From the NCBI GenBank assembly GCA_010093685.1, contig MU006219.1:1383531-1447530 (forward strand): 64,000 nt of DNA, written 5' to 3'. The notes under the pieces were generated by a model. The model was not told the origin of the DNA, searched no databases, and saw nothing but the letters and a program-made list of their open reading frames with translations. Of this stretch, positions 54,247 through 62,056 are shown in pieces (position 1 is the stretch's first letter; the number at the start of each line of letters is the position of its first letter). The position numbers and the translations under genes were made by a program. Source of the stretch: Ophiobolus disseminans (lineage: Eukaryota; Ascomycota; Dothideomycetes; Pleosporales; Phaeosphaeriaceae).

Positions 54247-54970
54247 GTTGTGGTGTGGGATGCGCTGTGGGACTGCGGGGTATTGTCGGGGGTGTCAAAC
54301 TGAGGAGAGGGTCAGTCGCGGTGGCTGAGACAGGCAGTCGAGGGTCTTGTGTTGATCGCCCGGCAGCCGGTGAGTGCAGGACAGCGGTTGTGCAACAGGC
54401 GGAGAGAGATGCAATGCGCCGTATGGAGGCTAGTGTGGAAGCAGGAGGAAGGAGCGGCTGGGTGACGTACCGGTTAGAGTGGGTGCATGTGAAGGTTTGT
54501 TTACGCGTTCGACTCTGTGTGTCGTGTATCGCGAGTATGGCGAGGCGATGTATAGCGTGGCGTGGTGGTGGGGTTGCTCGAGCCTCGGACGTTGATGCAA
54601 AAGTTGGTGTTGGGCCGTATTTTGGTGTGGCTCGTTCCCGCAGCGACGGCGCTCTGCATCATCGGCGCCGCAAGCACATGCCGGCTGCTCAACGCCTGAT
54701 ACTGATAGACCCTCAAAATATCGAGCCGCCGCCAATAGCCACCCCGCACACGCGCTGCCTGTATACAGTCGCCAACGCGCCGTCATTCACCTGTGCGCCC
54801 GCATTGTCGCTGCCCGGACCCGCTGGACTACCTGCCCTCGCCTGCGTCGCTCACCGCAAATTCCCCGCAATCCGCCAGAACACGGAACACGCAGCACCAC
54901 AGCGCATATTTCCGTCTCCGGTGCATGGTGGTTACCGCCAGTGCTCGTGCATGAGCAAGCCGCCGCCAAC
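54247..54970. promoter_or_regulatory. Shared divergent promoter of STU2-like and PAC1 genes
   Basis: 724 bp between the two outward start codons, no gene inside. A 240-codon plus-strand frame over this stretch (54255-54974) is Arg/Ala/Cys-rich with no family and would overlap the PAC1 start. Confidence 0.55.
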
Positions 54971-56410
54971 ATGAGCGCCCTCCTGACCGACCGACAGGCG
55001 GAAGAGCTGTGAGGACCCTGGATTCAGCGCCTCTGCATGCCATACTAATATGGCGGTAGACACAAGGCCATAATAGCATACTTGGGCGTCATCAATGCCC
55101 CCAAGACGGCAGCCGCCCTGCGAGAGGAGGCCAACATCTCCCCCGCCTTTGACGATGCGACAAGAAAAAAGTACGAGGGCATCCTGGAGAAGAAGTGGAC
55201 CAGTGTTGTCCGGCTACAGAAAAAGGTCATGGACCTCGAACAGCGCAACCAAACCCTCCAGAGCGAGCTCGATTCCGGCACCCCCACGTCCCTCCTACGA
55301 AGAAACCAAGACCCCTCGAGCTGGTTACCACGAGCGCCGGCACGGCATACCCTCCAATCGCACCGATCGCCCATCACATGTGTCGCATTCCATCCGGTCT
55401 TCTCGTCACTTGCCTCGGGCTCGGAAGACACGACAATAAAAATATGGGACTGGGAGTTGGGTGAGCTTGAACGGACAGTGAAGGGACACACCAAAGGTGT
55501 ACTGGACGTGGACTTTGGCGGCCCAAGAGGCGGGACATTGCTGGCTTCGTGCTCGAGTGATCTGACAATCAAGCTGTGGGACCCTTCAGACGAGTACAAG
55601 AATATTCGGACACTGCCCGGGCACGACCATTCCGTCTCTGCGATACGCTTCGTCCCTAGCGGTGCAGCAGGCTCACCGTCCTCTGGCAACTTGTTGGTTT
55701 CCGCCTCGCGCGACAAGACGCTGCGTGTGTGGGATGTCACGACGGGATACTGCGTAAAGACAATACGAGGGCACGCAGACTGGGTGCGAGACGTTGCGCC
55801 AAGTTTTGATGGACGGTGGCTGCTGTCGGCAGGGAACGACCAGACTGCGAGACTGTGGGATGCGTCGTCAGGAGAGGCCAAATGTACCTTTCTCGGCCAC
55901 GAACATGTCATAGAGTGCGTGACGATAGCACCGCCCGTCTCCTACACCAACCTAGCTTCACTAGCCGGATTGAAGAAGCCACCACCTCTCAGCAGCTCTG
56001 CAGAATTTGTAGCGACAGGATCCAGAGACAAAACAATAAAGATATGGGACGGGCGAGGTACATTGATCAAGACACTCGCGGGCCACGACAACTGGGTGCG
56101 CGCGTTGATCTTTCATCCCGGAGGCAAATACCTGTTATCAGCTAGCGACGACAAGACAATACGATGCTGGGATCTCACACAAGAAGGACGGTGTGTCAAG
56201 ATTGTCACAGATGCTCACGGCCACTTTGTCAGCTGCATGCGATGGGCGCCGAACGTCGTCAAGGACGTGCCCGTGAATGGGGATGCTTCCAACGGCATAA
56301 CGACGAACGGAACGAACAAGAAGAAAGAAGAGGAGGCTGCCAAAGCGGGCATACGTTGTGTGATAGCGACCGGCTGTGTTGATCTGAACGTTCGCATCTT
56401 TGCATCATGA
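54971..56410 (+). CDS. PAC1: LIS1/NudF dynein regulator with LisH and seven WD40 repeats, 462 aa
   Basis: Exon 1 is 38 nt (54971-55008, MSALLTDRQAEEL), then a 51-bp intron (GTGAGG, branch TACTAAT, acceptor GGTAG) and exon 2 at 55060-56410. The LisH dimerisation motif covers about residues 9-40 (HKAIIAYLGVINAPKTAAAL), a coiled coil about 60-90 follows, then seven WD repeats with typical ends such as SEDTTIKIWD, SSDLTIKLWD, SRDKTLRVWD, GNDQTARLWD and SDDKTIRCWD. Length fits fungal NudF (about 450). It binds dynein and NudE and is needed for nuclear migration along microtubules. Confidence 0.95.
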
Positions 56411-57040
56411 GGTCGGCACGCGTAATGTCACTACCACTCACAGCACAGGCATGTCAACTCATGCCACACTCGCCACACAAGCTCAAGGAACGATGCTGGG
56501 CATGATCACAGGTCAGCTCTGGGGTGGAAATTTGAGGCTTTGATGTCCTCGGCGAAACGATGTACGCATAACTCATTTACGAGACCATGATTGATATCTT
56601 ACGCACTCATGATGTTGGCGTTCTGGAGGCAAAAAGATGGGGCATCGGGTGGTGGTATTGATACGTAGATGCAGCGAGAAAGCGCGGGTTAAGAGCAGTA
56701 GTCGCCATCTGTACAGAGAATTGGTCGACACCTGGGCAGTGTGGATTAATACAAATTCCGAAGTCACACAGATGCATAGTTCCATACCTTTTTGCAGGCC
56801 AGCCTGGCCCGCGGTTCATGCAAGGCACGCCCCATGAACACCAGATAGCATATGTTCATGGCTCAAATGCCTGAGACTATTCGTACAACCAACCTTTACC
56901 TCGTTGATGTATATACACGTGATGTCCTGCCAAGATGTCATAGCGCAGCTGAGTCAGCTTTGCGCGCTAGCGAGCGCGGAAAATCTCTGGTCCAAGCTTC
57001 CGATGGTTTAAACTTTTCTCGAGATTTCATAGCTTCTCTT
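56411..57040. other. Intergenic region, 0.6 kb, promoter of the snoRNA host gene
   Basis: 3' flank of PAC1. A TATA-like GTATATAC lies at 56910-56917 and may serve the snoRNA host transcript. No coding gene. Confidence 0.4.
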
Positions 57041-57188
57041 CCACCACACCACCACCAACAGCACCTCAAGCTCCCACATTGCCAGCCACGATTGGCGCGC
57101 AACCACAACCATGTATCAATTTCACATATGACGAGAGCTACGAGGTGCTGTACTTTTACAGGTACGCGCGCTTTCCTTCCATCCCCCA

Positions 57189-57283
57189 ATCCAATGATGA
57201 TACACATAGCCAATTCAAACTAGAGTCTTTGAGCCTTCATTGAAGGCACTGAAACCTCAACTTTGCACGTCAGTCTGATCGCG
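57189..57283 (+). ncRNA. snR78: Box C/D snoRNA, snR78-like (25S U2421), with a second guide for 25S A817
   Basis: C box ATGATGA at 57194-57200, D box CTGA at 57275-57278, D' box TTGA at 57229-57232. The D' guide TCAAACTAGAGTC (57215-57227) is a 13-nt complement of 25S rRNA around GACUCUAG; the fifth base before D' pairs with U2421 (yeast numbering), the snR78 target. The D guide TTTGCACGTCAG (57262-57273) is a 12-nt complement of CUGACGUGCAAA, and its fifth base before D falls on A817, a site served by snR60 in yeast. Lies in intron 1 of the host. rRNA sequence and numbering are recalled, not aligned here. Confidence 0.82.
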
Positions 57284-57472
57284 ACTTATGCTTTTTGCTT
57301 GTTTGCACGCATCGCTTCTGTTGCACTTTATCTGACTTTGAACAGGACTTCCATGACAGCAATGCGCAATGCTTCAGACGGTCGTGACGGGCTTGGACAG
57401 CACAATGATGATCTCATAGTATCATCATCTACATCATTCAAACTGTACGTACACCTCACTCTACACCCCTCT

Positions 57473-57563
57473 TTCCAATGATGATCTATTGTGCTTCGGC
57501 ACGCTGGAAATTACCGACCGAGACTTAGGTCTTTGGCGACAAACAAGGCTGTTTCTGATATAC
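57473..57563 (+). ncRNA. snR77: Box C/D snoRNA, snR77-like (18S U578)
   Basis: C box ATGATGA at 57478-57484, D' box CCGA at 57518-57521, D box CTGA at 57555-57558. The guide AATTACCG (57509-57516) pairs with 18S CGGUAAUU, with the fifth base before D' opposite U578, the yeast snR77 site; pairing may extend past one extra A (GGAAATTACCG). Two small hairpins are visible, one with a TTCG loop (GTGCTTCGGCAC). Sits in host intron 2. The D guide has no target I recognise. Confidence 0.75.
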
Positions 57564-57697
57564 CTTCTACTCATTCTGTCCCGCAACAAAGCGCTTGATT
57601 GCTCTTGCTAACCATCGCTTTGCACAGGCTTCCTGCTCGAGACTCCACCGTCTCAGTAAATGGTACGCTCCATCTCTTCCTCCGCGCACATTTTCGC

Positions 57698-57790
57698 ATC
57701 ACGGGATGAGACACAGCACTGGGCTCCGACAATTCTTGACGGACACGCTCTTTATGGCAGGCCTCAGAAACCTCGCCGAACTGATATTGC
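57698..57790 (+). ncRNA. snR76: Box C/D snoRNA, snR76-like (25S C2197)
   Basis: A degenerate C box GGGATGA at 57703-57709, D' box CCGA at 57726-57729 and D box CTGA at 57781-57784. The guide AGCACTGGGC (57715-57724) is a perfect 10-nt complement of 25S GCCCAGUGCU, and the fifth base before D' pairs with C2197, the yeast snR76 site. Sits in host intron 3. The weak C box is the main doubt; guide position and cluster order support the call. Confidence 0.75.
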
Positions 57791-57907
57791 GCACCACCCG
57801 CGGCTTTGTTGAATGATGTTGGAGAATGCAACTAACTGGCTGCATCAGTCATTGATGACGCGCATCTGCTGCTGATTTTTGAGTAAGTTCCTCTGCCTTC
57901 CCTGCCC

Positions 57908-57997
57908 TGGAGATGATGCGACTTATAGATGACGAGTCTGACGGGTTCGCCCGGTGAAGACTTCATTCAAATATCCATTCATGCCTTTCTGATCCAC
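57908..57997 (+). ncRNA. snR75: Box C/D snoRNA, snR75-like (25S G2288)
   Basis: C box ATGATGC (57913-57919, last base differs), D' box CTGA at 57938-57941, C'-like GGTGAAG at 57952-57958, D box CTGA at 57989-57992. The D' guide TAGATGACGAG (57926-57936) is an 11-nt complement of 25S CUCGUCAUCUA; the fifth base before D' pairs with G2288, the yeast snR75 site. Upstream of D, ATCCATTCATGC (57973-57984) is a 12-nt complement of the nearby 25S stretch GCAUGAAUGGAU. Sits in host intron 4. Confidence 0.82.
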
Positions 57998-58109
57998 CAA
58001 TCTACTCTCTGCATTGTCCAGCAAACTTGAGGCACAAAACTAACTCAACCTTCAGTTTACGCTACCGAACCCTCGCCTGTGGTATGCCTCTCCGCCTTCG
58101 ATCCTTCCC

Positions 58110-58191
58110 TTGCAATGATGAAACTACACAAACACAAAGACAAGCATATGTCCAAGCCTCGGCGACGACGAGAACGTTACGACTGATCTGC
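58110..58191 (+). ncRNA. snR74: Box C/D snoRNA, snR74/U27-like (18S A28)
   Basis: C box ATGATGA at 58115-58121 and D box CTGA at 58183-58186; degenerate D' CCAA at 58152-58155. The guide AGACAAGCATATG (58138-58150) is a 13-nt complement of 18S CAUAUGCUUGUCU near the 5' end of the small-subunit rRNA. The fifth base before D' pairs with A28, the target of yeast snR74 and vertebrate U27. Sits in host intron 5. Confidence 0.82.
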
Positions 58192-58322
58192 AGTCTCATC
58201 TTCGCATCGACAACGATATGATTGCAGGGCGCTGGCTAACCAGCGGCGCAGGCATGTAAGTATTATGTGATGAGCGACACCCACCTTGTAGGTATGTACA
58301 CTCCTATCCCTTCCTGCGTCGC

Positions 58323-58411
58323 TTCACAAGATGAACATTCTATTTATCACGACGGTCTACCGAGCTACGGCAATGGTGATAACTGCCTGTGACAGGGCAA
58401 GAGTCTGATCA
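58323..58411 (+). ncRNA. snR73: Box C/D snoRNA, snR73/U35-like (25S C2959)
   Basis: C box AAGATGA at 58329-58335 (one base off consensus), D' box CCGA at 58360-58363, C'-like GGTGATAA near 58376, D box CTGA at 58405-58408. The guide TCACGACGGTCTA (58347-58359) is a 13-nt complement of 25S UAGACCGUCGUGA, and the fifth base before D' pairs with C2959, the site of yeast snR73 and vertebrate U35. Sits in host intron 6. The D guide has no recognised target. Confidence 0.82.
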
Positions 58412-58745
58412 GCGTACTCATGTCTATACCTTTCTACAGCTATGGAGTTTTTCAAGTGCTGACTTCATCAACAGATTTACGGTAAGCCTTGCTTTCGCGC
58501 GAAACACTCAATAAGCTGCCGCCGCCCCTTCTGCGTGACATGTACGATACAGTCGATTGAGCCTTTGTCGTGGTTCACATCATATTGTCAACTCTTACTG
58601 TGCGACTTGTAGGAACCAGTATCATTCCCTGCATATGATGTCTAGCCATCGGCAACTGCTTGCTCTTGAACGCCAGCGTGAACTACAGGCCGCCTCGTCT
58701 ATCGCAGCTTTTTCCATCGAGAGTCCATATCTTCCATAGCATCAA

Positions 58746-59080
58746 TCAATACAACCCAATCGTAATATCTCCCCTTATCCGTGCCGTCAAGTGTATCTCC
58801 GCCTCCAGATCCAGCTTGATACCAATCAACAGCGCCGCGTCCTTGAGGTTGCCCTTGTCGTCGACTGCGCCCTTGATGATGTTTCCCGCGGGTCGGTTGA
58901 GGTTAGAAGAGGATGGCACGGGGCCGACGTTGTTGGAGATTTTGCGGCCACCGGAGGCTTGCGCGTCGCTCGAGGCGTCGGATGCGTAGCCGGTTTGTTG
59001 GCGGGCGGTTGCGTCGCTGATGTTGAAGTTAGTAAGTGAGGAGAGGATGGGTGTGGTTGGTGGGTTTACAGAGTAGACAT
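58746..59080 (-). CDS. Small conserved-looking protein, 93 aa, 11-nt first exon
   Basis: Exon 1 is 59070-59080 (ATG plus eight bases), then a 53-bp intron (GTAAAC, branch CTAAC, acceptor CATCAG) and exon 2 at 58746-59016. The joined product starts MSTLDATARQQTGYASDAS, continues NLNRPAGNIIKGAVDDKGNL and ends IHLTARIRGDITIGLY. The second half looks like an amphipathic beta-rich unit with alternating charged and hydrophobic residues. I recall similar short fungal proteins without assigned function. No signal peptide or TM. Its 3' end converges with the snoRNA host gene. Confidence 0.65.
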
Positions 59081-59809
59081 CTTAGATGTGCGGTGCGTGA
59101 TTCGAGCTTTTCGGTGTGAGGTTGAGAAGGTAGATGGAATCGAGTGACTGATGTGGGAGTAGAAGTAAATGAAGCAGTTATTATAGTAGAAGTAGTAGTG
59201 TTATCGAGATATGCCAGATCAACTGTATTCTGGCCTCCATCCACACCTACATCGCTGCCTTATATACCCTTCCTCAACACCAGGCACACCTTCACGCTCA
59301 TCCCTCGCAACGGCCTGAGTCTCGCGTGCATCCTCATCGTTCGACTCTCGTAAGTTCTTCTCTTGCGCACAGAGTCGCGCACCGTGCTGGGGAGGGGCGT
59401 GGGAAGGGTGAAACGTGCACGGGGTAGGGGGGGATGTGTTTCGGGGGTGTGGTCGCGTGAGGGTCACGCCATGTGAGGATGTGTAAGATAGGGGAGTTGA
59501 TACATGGGGTTTATGGAGGGTGTGTGCAGGTTGGGTGTGGAGATGGGGGTGCGTGGTGTGTTGCATGTGTGTGTGTGTGGTGCAGGCGTTGGAGTCAAGA
59601 TCGTGCATCTGACAAAGCGGTCAAGCAAACGTGCCATTCTCCCGTCTTCCATGGTGATATCAGCATTGTGTGTTGCGTCCCTTGATTCCAAGATACTGCC
59701 TTGTCAACAAAGTCGAGTACAACGTCCGCAATCTGAGCACTGCCCGACACCAAGTGTTCAGCGACGTTCACCAGCCATATCGTTCTCAAACCGCATCATC
59801 CCGATCAAG
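59081..59809. other. Divergent intergenic region, 0.7 kb
   Basis: Between the 93-aa gene and the 630-aa gene. Contains a G-rich, T/G-repeat stretch at about 59390-59590 (including GTGTGTGTGTG). The long downstream frame is open back to 59504 but the added sequence is low-complexity and an ATG at 59810 is a better start. Confidence 0.5.
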
Positions 59810-61702
59810 ATGGTCCTCTCCATGCTCATTGCCATCATTGCGGCTCCAGGCCTCCTTGGCTCGCAAGAAGCAATCCGGCAGTCCCAATCCCAAGAGAAGC
59901 GCGAGGAACACCGCGCTCGCCGCTGTAACCTCATAGCCACCTGCGTCAAGTCCTCTCAACGAAGTCGAGAAATTAACGGCCGCCCCATCGTACTGAGGAA
60001 CGGGAAGTTGTGGATCGATACTGGCACCGAAGACAGTTTGCCGCTGGGGCATATGTATGCGGGCTACTACCTGCCTTACCCGGACGAGAAGTACGAGGGC
60101 TTGGTCACCACGGTCACGGACGTCGCACCGATCATGAACTGGGTATACATAGATCGGGAGACACACGAAGTTAAATACGGCGTGCGCGTCGATGCGCAAC
60201 CGAATCTCACTGGACCATTTAACTGCACGCGCCAGGACCGGCGTCTCACGTTTGACGGCTGGGAAGGCTTCTGCGCGGTCGAACAAGCACCAGGGCTATG
60301 GGGATTATACTTCGATATTGATGACGATGGGTTGAAAGGAAAGGTTGCGCCTGGCACACGGGTGTTCGAGATTGAATTGAGTCGGCGGGAAAAAAGATTT
60401 CAGAAAGAAACAAGTGCGCGGCAGCAAGATCAGACGACGAAGAGAAAGGTAGATGTCAATGAGGAGGCGCCGTTTGATGAGGCGCTTGGGCCGGAGGCTT
60501 TGGTGGAGAGACCAGGTGTAGTGGGCGAGGGCGTTGAGAGTAGAATGGAGGATGGGGTATTGGAAGGTAGTAAGGAGCAGGCAAAACCACGGCCCTTCAG
60601 GATACCGAAGTCTATATTTGAAAACCCGCCGCCGACCTTGGAGAGTGACGTGTTTATATCGGTGACACCGCCACCAGCGTATGAGAGGACTGAGAGCCCT
60701 GGCGCTCCAGCAGTCCTTCCCAGTGCCATAGACGATTTTGTGCAAACAGCGTTTCCCTTGCCTGAGGATGCTCAGGACCCATCGACTCAATCGACACAAA
60801 CCTCGACGAATGTCCCTCGACTTGACGAAGGAATATCCCAACTAGACATTAGTAAATCGTTATCGCCCGAGCGATCTCGGAATCGTTCAACTTCCCCGGC
60901 CGCTTCGCAAACCATTGCCTCTGGCGACATTAACACCACACCGAAGCTCAATCGGAGTAACGGTACGCGGGCATTGGCTCAAGCTCAGATGTTTGAAGCC
61001 ATGGCCGCTGGACAGAAATCGAAGGGCAATGTGAGGCAAAGCAGTGCAAATCGCGGCTCAAGAGCGAGCTCAGCTTCGGAATATTCGCGTGACAGTCAGG
61101 ACAAGGTTGAGGAAATTGAGAAGGGTGATATCAGAGCGCCATCGCCTCCACATATCCTGCCGTTAGCACCTTCTAAGTCTAGGAAAGACGTGTCCAACTC
61201 CAAACCCACGGCAGAACGACTAAAGACGCCTCCCCGCCAGCGAGCTCTCACAAACCCGAAGGATCCAGCAGTCTTCAGCACAGAAGCTCGAAGAGCAGTA
61301 GGCAATCGAGAGCCGATACGTCGCCCGAGTCAGTCAATCTCCAAGCCTGCTACCAGACCTTCCGTGTTGCGAAGCACGTCGCAGGCTTCGCCCAGAGTTC
61401 CTTCGCAGCGACAAGGCACGGCGCCAGTCCAGACAGCCGAGAGTAGCTCGCCTAGGGCGTCTCCGCAGCTAAACAGAAGAGGGTCCCGTGGCTCATTGAC
61501 TGCAACCATGACATCTGGGCGGGGTAATCGGGGCATGACAACTAGAATTGTTGGATCTGAAGAAAGAGGTCGGCCTGTGAGGTCTGCGACGTTGCAGGGT
61601 ACCAGTAGGACTGTGGCGGGACGGAAGACGACGTCGGCGCTGTTTAGGGAAATAGATGAGTTGGTTAGTCAAGATGGAGGTGGAAATGGTATGAAAAATT
61701 GA
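59810..61702 (+). CDS. Conserved fungal protein of unknown function, 630 aa
   Basis: Single exon. Start chosen at ATG 59810 (MVLSMLIAIIAAPGLLGSQE). The hydrophobic beginning could be a membrane or signal segment, followed by a very charged stretch (EKREEHRARRCN). A folded domain covers about residues 45-190: NGRPIVLRNGKLWIDTGTED, GHMYAGYYLPYPDEKYEGLV, TFDGWEGFCAVEQAPGLWGL and YFDIDDDGLKGKVAPGTRVF, ending in a basic helix. I recognise this as a domain common in Pezizomycotina without known function. The remaining about 440 residues are Ser/Pro/Arg-rich and probably disordered, full of possible phosphosites. Confidence 0.75.
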   Translation: MVLSMLIAIIAAPGLLGSQEAIRQSQSQEKREEHRARRCNLIATCVKSSQRSREINGRPIVLRNGKLWIDTGTEDSLPLGHMYAGYYLPYPDEKYEGLVTTVTDVAPIMNWVYIDRETHEVKYGVRVDAQPNLTGPFNCTRQDRRLTFDGWEGFCAVEQAPGLWGLYFDIDDDGLKGKVAPGTRVFEIELSRREKRFQKETSARQQDQTTKRKVDVNEEAPFDEALGPEALVERPGVVGEGVESRMEDGVLEGSKEQAKPRPFRIPKSIFENPPPTLESDVFISVTPPPAYERTESPGAPAVLPSAIDDFVQTAFPLPEDAQDPSTQSTQTSTNVPRLDEGISQLDISKSLSPERSRNRSTSPAASQTIASGDINTTPKLNRSNGTRALAQAQMFEAMAAGQKSKGNVRQSSANRGSRASSASEYSRDSQDKVEEIEKGDIRAPSPPHILPLAPSKSRKDVSNSKPTAERLKTPPRQRALTNPKDPAVFSTEARRAVGNREPIRRPSQSISKPATRPSVLRSTSQASPRVPSQRQGTAPVQTAESSSPRASPQLNRRGSRGSLTATMTSGRGNRGMTTRIVGSEERGRPVRSATLQGTSRTVAGRKTTSALFREIDELVSQDGGGNGMKN

Positions 61703-62056
61703 TGGCAAATTGCTGTTCTTGACGTGCCTTCCCGTCGAAGTGAGGAGTAGTGGGGTGCGCACGTGCCCAGTCAGTGACTTCCTGGCCCGCTTCACGCCTC
61801 GTCCTCATCTTTGCTTCAACCTCCACAATTTCTACCTGTCCATCAAAGATCTATTTCTAACGTGTAATTCATGTCTGTCTGTTCATAGAGTTTTCATCTA
61901 TGAAGGTGGCTAACTATGAGTACGACGACGAACATTGGATCTGGAGACGCGTCGCGTTTGCGACAGGATGCACATGATCTCAGGCAGGTTGCGGACACAT
62001 AGTAAGCTGCGGGCAATTCTTGGTCATGAGAGAACCCCTGGAAATTGTTCACTTAT
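61703..62056. other. Intergenic spacer, 0.35 kb
   Basis: 3' flank of the previous gene and promoter of the ankyrin-HET gene; nothing else recognised. Confidence 0.5.

Larger units (their letters stand above)
57041..58600 (+). ncRNA. Non-coding host gene carrying six intronic box C/D snoRNAs; ends approximate
   Basis: The stretch has no usable frame: both candidate starts near 57110-57130 meet stops within a few codons. Yet splice signals are abundant. Reading them gives introns 57162-57345, 57445-57627, 57663-57848, 57883-58055, 58082-58251 and 58292-58439, then perhaps 58482-58552, leaving exons of 99, 35, 34, 26, 40 and 42 bp. Several introns carry CTAAC or CTGAC branch points shortly before the acceptor. 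Each of the first six introns (148-186 bp, far longer than the 40-65 bp typical of this window) holds exactly one box C/D snoRNA. Host-intron snoRNAs are released by debranching and exonuclease trimming. Outer exon limits, and the acceptors at 58251 and 58439, are uncertain. Confidence 0.75.

Noticed and set aside
54255..54974. 240-codon plus-strand frame between STU2-like and PAC1 genes
   Set aside because: Arg/Ala/Cys-rich, no family, overlaps the PAC1 start and fills the shared promoter; GC-driven chance frame.
57249..57252. Alternative D box CTGA for the snR78-like RNA, preceded by a 10-nt match to 25S (CTTCATTGAA)
   Set aside because: The segment is a palindromic hairpin, the match is shorter, and the CTGA at 57275 has a 12-nt guide in exact register; the first CTGA is probably internal.
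57811..57875. Possible extra C/D snoRNA (C-like ATGATGT, D CTGA at 57872)
   Set aside because: It would span a CTAAC branch point and CAG acceptor at 57848 and part of an exon; no rRNA-complementary guide found.
58267..58273. Perfect C box GTGATGA after a GTAAGT at 58256
   Set aside because: No D box at snoRNA distance and no guide; it lies in the likely 40-bp exon between introns 5 and 6.
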